In this document: piece after piece, positions 26,513 to 33,386 of the stretch
How positions within the stretch are numbered: the stretch's first letter is position 1
Layout: every line of letters begins with the position of its first letter
DNA from: Actinomycetota bacterium
GTDB lineage: Bacteria; Actinomycetota; Acidimicrobiia; Acidimicrobiales; Ilumatobacteraceae
DNA: 35,492 bases
Assembly: GCA_005778215.1 (NCBI GenBank)
Contig: SXKB01000256.1
Location: 1 to 35,492, forward strand
Reading direction: 5' to 3'
The notes under the pieces: model-generated
Seen by the model: the letters and a program-made list of their open reading frames with translations, nothing else
Database searches by the model: none
What the model was told of the DNA's origin: nothing
Made by a program: the position numbers and the translations under genes

Positions 26513-28098
26513 GTCGAGCCGTCGGACTCGTCGAGCAATCGCAGCTGCAGGTGTGCCATCAACCGCTCCACCGGATCGTCGAGATCGATGCCGGCGGTGT
26601 CGAGCGCGCGACGAAGCCGGTAGCGGAACGTGTTCGGGTGCACGCCGAGATCGGCCGAAGCGTTGATCACGTCGCCGAAGCGATCGAGGAACGCCCGGAG
26701 CGTCGCCACGTAATGGGTGTCGCGGTCGCGGTCGCTCTGCAACAGCACCTCGATGCGACCCGCCCGCAACTCCGGCTGTGCTGCTGCCGCGCGCCGCCAC
26801 CGCACCAGCAGCACCTCGCCGAGCACGTCCTCGAACTCGGTGAGCGTGCCCGGCCGCGCGTCGCACACGCTGAGGACGTCGTCGACCAACTGCCGGGCCG
26901 GCACCACGGCGCCGAGCCCGTCGGTCGACCGTGCCACGGCCACCTTCACCGGCACGTTCACGCTCTTGCGCGCCCGATCGGCCAACTCGTGGAGGATGGC
27001 ATCGAGCCGGTCGCCGGCCGCGACCACCACGTGCAACGTGTCGGCCGACCAGGTGAGCGCGAGCTGCAACTGCTCGGAACGCCGGAACAGCGAGATCACG
27101 CTCGACAACCGGCCGAGGTGCATGGTGCTCTCGACCTCGTCGGCGCTCACGGGGCGCAGCCCGAGGACCGCGACGCGCTGTCCCTTCCGCACGGTGATGT
27201 GCTCGCTGAGCGACGTGGGCGGCACACGCCCGGCCAGCACCGCCTTCAGCAGCTCGGCCTCCTGCCGGCGTTCGAGATCACCGGCGAGATGCCGGGCGAG
27301 GTGCAGCGCGGCCAGCGGCGCGACCTCGCACAACAGGCGCTCGTGCTCGTCACCGAGCGGTTCGCTGCCCTCCTGGATCCAAATGCTCCCCACCGCCTCG
27401 CCACCGGCGCGCACGGCGATGACCAGGCGGTCGCGGTAGCCGGGTTCACTGGTGGAGTACGAGATGCGCACCGGACCCTCGCCACGCCAGATGCGCTGGA
27501 ACACGCCGTCGTTCTGCAGACGGCGCACCCACGACTCGGGCACCCGCCGCCCCAGGATGGTGTCGCGGCGGTACTCGTCGATCTCCTCTTCACCCGTCGA
27601 GTAGGCGAGCACCCGCGACTGCGCGTCCTCGATGGTGACCGGTCCGTGGGCACGTACGGCGATGGCGTTCGCCAGCGCGAACAGGTCGCCGAGCGGGATG
27701 TCGCCGTCGCGCTGCGTGCCGCCCGTGGCCGTCACCATCCGCAGCAGCGCGTGGAACTGACCCCACTCGACATCGCGCGACAACCGGAGGAGGGCGATGT
27801 TGCACCGCTCGGCCGCGGCCACCACCGCCGTCGACTCCTCGCCGTCGATCAACTTCGCGATCACGGCGGCGGCGCCGGCCCGACCCGCCGCCTCCAGCAG
27901 GTCGAGCAGTTCGCGCCCGCGAGGATCGACACCGACGGCCAGCACCACGTCGGCGGCCATGATGCTCGTGCCGGCCAAGCGGTCGTGGATGACCGGATCG
28001 CCGACGGGGACGTCGAGACCGCCGGGGGCCACCTCGACGCGCACCACTTCGTACCCGAGCCCCTCGAGCAGGTCGGTCAGCGTCAGTTCGCGCAGCAT
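26509..28098 (-). CDS. PucR-family transcriptional regulator
   Basis: MLRELTLTDLLEGLGYEVVRVEVAPGGLDVPV N-terminal PucR-type domain, GDLFALANAIAVRA, C-terminal GVHPNTFRYRLRRAL HTH. ATG 28098. Confidence 0.88.
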   Translation of the reverse strand: MLRELTLTDLLEGLGYEVVRVEVAPGGLDVPVGDPVIHDRLAGTSIMAADVVLAVGVDPRGRELLDLLEAAGRAGAAAVIAKLIDGEESTAVVAAAERCNIALLRLSRDVEWGQFHALLRMVTATGGTQRDGDIPLGDLFALANAIAVRAHGPVTIEDAQSRVLAYSTGEEEIDEYRRDTILGRRVPESWVRRLQNDGVFQRIWRGEGPVRISYSTSEPGYRDRLVIAVRAGGEAVGSIWIQEGSEPLGDEHERLLCEVAPLAALHLARHLAGDLERRQEAELLKAVLAGRVPPTSLSEHITVRKGQRVAVLGLRPVSADEVESTMHLGRLSSVISLFRRSEQLQLALTWSADTLHVVVAAGDRLDAILHELADRARKSVNVPVKVAVARSTDGLGAVVPARQLVDDVLSVCDARPGTLTEFEDVLGEVLLVRWRRAAAAQPELRAGRIEVLLQSDRDRDTHYVATLRAFLDRFGDVINASADLGVHPNTFRYRLRRALDTAGIDLDDPVERLMAHLQLRLLDESDGST

Positions 28099-28123
28099 CA
28101 GGTCGATTCTCGCGCCTGCGCAC

Positions 28124-28987
28124 TCACCGACGGTCCTCGTCGGGCCGGAAGCGGTAGTGGCCGTCGAGGGTGACGAGGTCGGCGACGAGGCCCGCCTCGA
28201 ACGCCAACGAGAACGCGGTGCGGATCGATCGCCGCCACGCGAGCGCCGCCTCGGGGCGCGCCTGGCGCAGGCCGACGATGTCGTCGGGGGTGGCCACCAA
28301 CACGGCCGGCGCGTCGATCCCGTGCAACACCGGGGTGCCGTCGGCGTCCGCCGTCAGCAGCGCACCATGGCCGTCGCGCAGCAGGTCGCCCGAGTTGCCG
28401 GCCGGTGTGGGACCGGGATGCACGGGTGACGTCCAGCTGACCACGCACCGGTCGGTGGCCTCGGATCCGTTGAGCCCGTCGTCGAGCGGCCCGTAGAAGT
28501 CGGGCACGAACCGCACGATGCGCGCGCCGAGCCGAGAGAGGTTGAAGTGCGCATTGCGGCGCACCAGCGGATCGAAGGTCCAGGTGATGCGGCGCATGCC
28601 GTGCTCGGCGGCCCACCACTGCTGATGCCGCTTGATCGCCTCACCCACACCGCGGCGAGGCTGCAGCACACCGGTCACCTGACTGCGCAGGCACGGCTCC
28701 CCGCCGTCGAGATACGTCACCCCGAACGACGCGCCCACCAGCGAGTCGTCGGCCCACGAACCCACCACGTATCCGCCGGTGTCGGCGATGGCGGTCAACA
28801 CGTTCCGCGGGCCCGGTGACGCGGCTGGCGGCGTGCCCCACACCTCGGCGAGCAGTTCACTGATGCGGCGGATCTCCTCGTTCGAACGCGCGACCCGCAC
28901 TACCACGCCAGCGCGCGCGGCGCTCTCGTCGGCCGCCTGCCGCAGGTGCGTGGTGGTCATCGACTCGACGGCGGTCACGTCCTCCAC
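28124..28987 (-). CDS. GNAT-superfamily-like acetyltransferase (predicted)
   Basis: GNAT-like stretch (ISELLAEVWGTPP..., VGSWADDSLVGASFGVTYLDGG, SQVTGVLQPRRGVGEAIKRHQQWWAAEHGMRRITWTFDPLVRRNAHFNLSRLGARIVRFVPDFYGPLDDGLN). Start uncertain (28987 GTG or internal, e.g. ATG 28960). Confidence 0.65.
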   Translation of the reverse strand: MEDVTAVESMTTTHLRQAADESAARAGVVVRVARSNEEIRRISELLAEVWGTPPAASPGPRNVLTAIADTGGYVVGSWADDSLVGASFGVTYLDGGEPCLRSQVTGVLQPRRGVGEAIKRHQQWWAAEHGMRRITWTFDPLVRRNAHFNLSRLGARIVRFVPDFYGPLDDGLNGSEATDRCVVSWTSPVHPGPTPAGNSGDLLRDGHGALLTADADGTPVLHGIDAPAVLVATPDDIVGLRQARPEAALAWRRSIRTAFSLAFEAGLVADLVTLDGHYRFRPDEDRR

Positions 28988-29019
28988 CTTGCCCGAGTGG
29001 GGTTCACCCGTGTTTCGTG

Positions 29020-29043
29020 GCGGCGACCGAATTCGCGGCGACC
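29020..29043. repeat. 9-bp direct repeat GCGGCGACC x2 flanking GAATTC, upstream of the GNAT/PucR2 genes
   Basis: GCGGCGACC at 29020-29028 and 29035-29043 with spacer GAATTC, in a 75-bp intergenic gap. Confidence 0.4.
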
Positions 29044-29062
29044 AGGTTGTGAGCGCACACCG

Positions 29063-30601
29063 TCACGGTGACGACGGCTCGACCAGCCGCACCAGTTCGA
29101 GGCCTTCGGCGCGATGCAGCACGACCCGTCCCCGACGACCGTCGCGATCGAGCTCGAGCAGCCCCCACGGCGCGGCGAACACCCAGCGGCCGTCGCGAGC
29201 GCCGACCGGTCGGAGCGGCTCGCGGGGCGCCTGACCCCGTCGAAGCCACAGCTCGCCGCCGTCCTGTGCCACCTGCAGCGCGGTTCGTGCCGACGCGCAC
29301 CACCACCACCCGGTGAATGCCGACATCGACGCCGCCGGCAGTGGATCGCCGCCGACCACCGACAGCCGAGCCACTTCGGCCGACCGGTCGCGCACGACGA
29401 ACTCGTCACCTTCCCAGCCGGCCGTGTGCGTCGGCATGCCGTCGACCTGCCAGCCGTCAGCCGTCGGTACCAACCGGAACGCCAACGAGTCGACGGCCAC
29501 CTCGATCGAGGCGGCGTCGGACGACGTCTCGTCGCCCGGGCGGAAGTGCCATGGCGCGCCACCCGCGCCCACGAGGGTGCCCGAGGGTGCCGCTGCTTCC
29601 CGTCGCACCGGCAGCGCAGCGGCCACCGGCTCCGGCAGGCCCAGCGTGCGCGCCAGCTCGTCGAGACGGCGCCCGGGTCGCCCGTCCTGACGGTTGGTCA
29701 TCGCCCCGATCGCCACGCCGTGTTCCGGGTACACCCGCAGCTCGGCGGCGAAGCCCGTGAACTCGGCGATGCCGCCGAACCACGAGCCGTCGGCCGCAGT
29801 CGTGCAGCCCGTGGCCAAGGTCGGCAGTGGCCCGTCGGGAAGGGGTACCCGTTCGCGCATCGCCGCCACCTCGGGCGGATTGCTCAGCAGCCAGCGGCCG
29901 AACGCCGCCATGTCGGTGCCGGTCCACCACAGCCCACCGTCGCCCGTCGAGGCGAGCCCCATCACGGCGCGCCGGTAGCCCTGGCCGTCGCGCACATACC
30001 CTGCCGCAGCGCGCGCCACGACCGCGTCCGAGTGCTCCTTCACCAGCGCACCCACCAACCCGGCCGGTTCGAGGACGAGGTGTTGCGCCGCCTCGGCGAA
30101 CGACTCGCCCGTCACGTCGGCGACGATCATCGCCAACATGGCGAAGTTGGTGTTGTTGTACGAGACACGACTGCCCGGCTCGAACCACACCGACATGCCG
30201 TCGACCAGTCGGCGCACGTCGCGGTGCTCGAGACGATCGTCGACCGAGCAACCCGCCACGAGCCGCAGCGCGTGGTACTCGGGCAGGCCGCTGCGGTGCA
30301 ACAGCAACTGCCGCACGGTGATCCTCGGCCCGTCGGCAAGGTCGGGGAACCACTCGGCGACGGGCTGGTCGAGTTCCAGCCGGCCGTCGCCCGCCAGTCG
30401 GTGCACGCAGGCAGCCGTGACCAGTTTCGCCAGCGACGCCGCGTAGACACGGGTGTCGATGGCAAGCGGCACCGAGTGCTCCACGACGGCCGTCCCGGTG
30501 GCGGCGACGGTGCCGGCGCGGGCGTCGGTCGCCATGAGCACGACGCCCGGTGCGGTCGGGTCGTCGTCGCGGAGCGCCGACAGTGCCACCTCGAGATCCA
30601 T
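29063..30601 (-). CDS. Class-C beta-lactamase-fold serine hydrolase (S12 family) with C-terminal extension
   Basis: VYAASLAKLVTAACVHRLAGDGRLELD (SxxK), VSYNNTNFAMLAMIVADVTGESF (YxN), QLLLHRSGLPEY. ATG 30601. Confidence 0.87.
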   Translation of the reverse strand: MDLEVALSALRDDDPTAPGVVLMATDARAGTVAATGTAVVEHSVPLAIDTRVYAASLAKLVTAACVHRLAGDGRLELDQPVAEWFPDLADGPRITVRQLLLHRSGLPEYHALRLVAGCSVDDRLEHRDVRRLVDGMSVWFEPGSRVSYNNTNFAMLAMIVADVTGESFAEAAQHLVLEPAGLVGALVKEHSDAVVARAAAGYVRDGQGYRRAVMGLASTGDGGLWWTGTDMAAFGRWLLSNPPEVAAMRERVPLPDGPLPTLATGCTTAADGSWFGGIAEFTGFAAELRVYPEHGVAIGAMTNRQDGRPGRRLDELARTLGLPEPVAAALPVRREAAAPSGTLVGAGGAPWHFRPGDETSSDAASIEVAVDSLAFRLVPTADGWQVDGMPTHTAGWEGDEFVVRDRSAEVARLSVVGGDPLPAASMSAFTGWWWCASARTALQVAQDGGELWLRRGQAPREPLRPVGARDGRWVFAAPWGLLELDRDGRRGRVVLHRAEGLELVRLVEPSSP

Positions 30602-30668
30602 CCGGTCATCCTGCCCGCTGTGGACCGGCCGTCCGGCAGCGCGCGCCGCACCAAGCGCGGTCGTGGTC

Positions 30669-30686
30669 TTCGTCCGTGTGGACGAA
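30669..30686. promoter_or_regulatory. Candidate operator in divergent intergenic region of cassette 2
   Basis: Perfect 7-bp inverted repeat TTCGTCC-gtgt-GGACGAA, located between divergent starts at 30601 (-) and 30721 (+). Confidence 0.4.
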
Positions 30687-30720
30687 CGCCGCGATCGGCG
30701 ATTCGTGCGACGATGCCCGA

Positions 30721-31206
30721 ATGCCCGTGCGACGCGCCCTCGTTCTCGCGCTCTGCCTCGCGCTCGCCGGCTGCTCCGTCGACGGTCTCTCGTTCCGTAC
30801 CGACGATCGCCTGCAGATCGTCAACCTGCCCGACCGCAGCACCATCGAGATCCCGTTCGAGTTGGAGTACACCTTCGACGGCACGCTCTCCGCCGACGGC
30901 ATCGCCGCGTTCGGCATCCTCATCGACTGGACACCGCCGCCGCCCGGCGATTCGCTGGCCAGCCTGCTCGACGACGACCCGGTGTGCCAGGGCGAGACGG
31001 GCTGCCCCGACGGGTACCTCGAACGGAACCGCATCACCATCACCACCGACACGACCTTCCTGATGGACAACGTGCCGGTCGGCACCGACCGGCAGGAGCG
31101 CCGCGGCTTCCACGAGGTCACCATCGTGCTCGTCGACGCCGAAGGGCGGCGTGTGGGCGAGACGGCCGCGTTCACCCGCTTCCGCACCCCAGGGGTGAAC
31201 GCGTGA
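30721..31206 (+). CDS. Small lipoprotein of unknown function, paralog of 6931-7392
   Basis: MPVRRALVLALCLALAGC lipobox; body motifs VDGLSFRTDD, C-x5-CPDGYL, GFHEVTIVLVDAEGRRVGETAA match the cassette 1 lipoprotein. Confidence 0.82.
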   Translation: MPVRRALVLALCLALAGCSVDGLSFRTDDRLQIVNLPDRSTIEIPFELEYTFDGTLSADGIAAFGILIDWTPPPPGDSLASLLDDDPVCQGETGCPDGYLERNRITITTDTTFLMDNVPVGTDRQERRGFHEVTIVLVDAEGRRVGETAAFTRFRTPGVNA

Positions 31207-33386
31207 GCAGCGGCGTCGGGCTCGAGCGCATCGAGGTCATCGATGCCGACCGCGCGCAGGCCCGCAGCCTGCTCGGGCTCGGCGGTGAGCGCGCCGACCA
31301 CACCGACCACGGCGACCGCCGGCCACTCCGCCAGGTGATGCGCGACCACCACGTCGGCTGGTACGTGGTGCTGGCCCTCGGCCTCCTCGGTCTCGCCGAC
31401 ACGCTGCAGGGCTACGCCTTCGGGGTGATGGCACCCGAGATCGCGCGCACACTCGGCATCAGCCGAGGTGAGCTCGCCACCCTCAACGCGGCGAAGACGC
31501 TCGCCACGGCAGCGCTCACCATCCCCCTCGTGATGACCGTGCAGCGCACACCCCGGCGCGCCCTCGTGTCCGTCGTGGCCGCCTTCGTCTGGGCGGTCTT
31601 CGCGCTGATGACCGCGTTCGTCACCACGCTCGCCGGGCTGGCCGCGGTGCTCATCGTCGACGGGGCCACCAGCGGCGCATGCGGCACGATGCACATGCCA
31701 CTGCTCGCCGACAGCTACCCGCCGCGGGCCCGGGTGCGGGTGCTGGCCTGGTACTCCGGCCTCGGCGCCGCCGGCAACATCATCGCCCCCCTCGCCGTGG
31801 CGGGGCTGAGCACGTGGGCCGGCCTCACCTGGCGCGGCGTGTTCCTGTTCACCGGCGCGTTCACGCTCGTGGTCGCCGTGGTCGCGCTGTGGTTGCGCGA
31901 CCCTGGCTTCGGTCACTGGGACACCGAGCAGCTGCGCGAGGCGCAGGGCGGCGACGCACCCGCACGACCCGACCGCGACGATGAACCGCGCCTCGGCTTC
32001 AGCGAGATCGCGCAACGCCTGCTGATGGTGCCCAGCATCCGCCGCCAGCTCGCGGGCTTCATGGTGCTCGGTGTGATGGCCGTGCCGCTCGGCACCTTCA
32101 TCACGTTCCTCCTCGACGAACGGTGGGGCGTCGGCCCGGGTGGCCGCGGTCTCCTCGCTGCGCTGCAGGCCGCCGTCGCCCTCGTCACCCTTGCGGCGTT
32201 CGGCCGCGTCGGTGAACGGATGCTGCACCGCGACCCGTCGGCGGTGGTGCGGCTCGCCTCGGTCTTCATCGTGGTGTCCACGGCCGCCACCGCGCTCGCC
32301 GCGGTCAGCCCGGTGTTCGGCCTGGTGATCGTGCTCCTCGTGGTGGGCACCGCCGGCTTCGCGATGCTGTCGCCCGCACTCGCCGCGCTGCAGATGAGCC
32401 TGGTGCCCGCCGAGATGCGGCCGCACGCCATCGCGCTCGGTGGCCTCGCCACCGGCTTCGGCGGGTTGACCGGCTCGCTGTACCTGTCGGGCATCGACCG
32501 CCGGTTCGGTGTCGCCGGCGCCATCGTGGCGCTGGCCATTCCCGGGTTCATCGCCGCCCTCATCGTGCGCAGCTGCGCCCGCACCCTCGAGTCCGACATC
32601 GACCGGATGGTCACCGACGTGATCGAGGAGGCGCGGGTGCGCACCGCCCGAGCGAGCGGCGCCACGCTGCCACTGCTGTCGGTGCGGGGCGTCGATGCGA
32701 AGTACGGCGACGTGCAGGTGCTGTTCGACGTCGACGTCACGGTCGACGAAGGCGAAGTTGTCGCGCTGCTGGGCACGAACGGTTCCGGCAAGTCGACGCT
32801 GTTGAAGGTGGTGTCCGGGCTGCTGCTGCCGAGCGCGGGGTCGGTGCGACTGTCGGGGGCCGACGTCACGTTCGTGAGTGCCGAACGCCGGGTGGGCATG
32901 GGGATCACCCAGATCCCGGGAGGACACGCGGTGTTCGGTCCGCTCACCGTGGTGGAGAACCTGATGGCCTACGCCGACACCCTCGACCTCGGTTCGCGGT
33001 CGGCCCCGGAGATCGAACGCTGTTTCGAGCTCTTCCCGGCGCTGGCGGATCGCCGCAACCAGCCGGCGAGCACCCTGTCGGGTGGTGAGCAGCAGATGCT
33101 GGCGCTCGCCAAGGCCGCCATCCTGCGGCCGCGGCTGTTGCTCATCGACGAGCTGTCGTTGGGCCTCGCGCCCGCCGTCGTGGGAGAACTGCTCGATCGC
33201 GTCGGCGACCTCCGCGGCGCCGGCAGCACGATCGTGCTGGTCGAGCAGTCGGTGAACCTCGCCCTGTCGGTGTGCGAGCGCGCCTACGTCCTCGAGCGCG
33301 GTTCGGTGCGCTTCTCCGGTCTCGGTAGCGACCTGCTCCGGCGCGACGACCTGCTGCGTGCCGTGTTCCTGGGGGATCACGAATGA
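31203..33386 (+). CDS. MFS-like membrane domain fused to LivF-like ABC ATPase (about 727 aa), paralog of 4787-6934
   Basis: MFS part WYVVLALGLLGLADTLQGYAFGVMAPEIARTLG..., LTWRGVFLF, FLLDERWGVGPG, VPAEMRPH; ATPase part YGDVQVLFDVDVTVDEGEVVALLGTNGSGKST, LSGGEQQMLALAKA, LLIDELSLGLAP. GTG start in GTGA overlap 31203-31206; the ORF-track start at 30453 is an over-extension. Confidence 0.9.
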   Translation: MSSGVGLERIEVIDADRAQARSLLGLGGERADHTDHGDRRPLRQVMRDHHVGWYVVLALGLLGLADTLQGYAFGVMAPEIARTLGISRGELATLNAAKTLATAALTIPLVMTVQRTPRRALVSVVAAFVWAVFALMTAFVTTLAGLAAVLIVDGATSGACGTMHMPLLADSYPPRARVRVLAWYSGLGAAGNIIAPLAVAGLSTWAGLTWRGVFLFTGAFTLVVAVVALWLRDPGFGHWDTEQLREAQGGDAPARPDRDDEPRLGFSEIAQRLLMVPSIRRQLAGFMVLGVMAVPLGTFITFLLDERWGVGPGGRGLLAALQAAVALVTLAAFGRVGERMLHRDPSAVVRLASVFIVVSTAATALAAVSPVFGLVIVLLVVGTAGFAMLSPALAALQMSLVPAEMRPHAIALGGLATGFGGLTGSLYLSGIDRRFGVAGAIVALAIPGFIAALIVRSCARTLESDIDRMVTDVIEEARVRTARASGATLPLLSVRGVDAKYGDVQVLFDVDVTVDEGEVVALLGTNGSGKSTLLKVVSGLLLPSAGSVRLSGADVTFVSAERRVGMGITQIPGGHAVFGPLTVVENLMAYADTLDLGSRSAPEIERCFELFPALADRRNQPASTLSGGEQQMLALAKAAILRPRLLLIDELSLGLAPAVVGELLDRVGDLRGAGSTIVLVEQSVNLALSVCERAYVLERGSVRFSGLGSDLLRRDDLLRAVFLGDHE

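Noticed and set aside
30606-33380. 924-aa minus-strand ORF
   Set aside because: Antisense to lipoprotein and MFS-LivF genes of cassette 2; His/Arg/Glu-rich, no recognisable domain.
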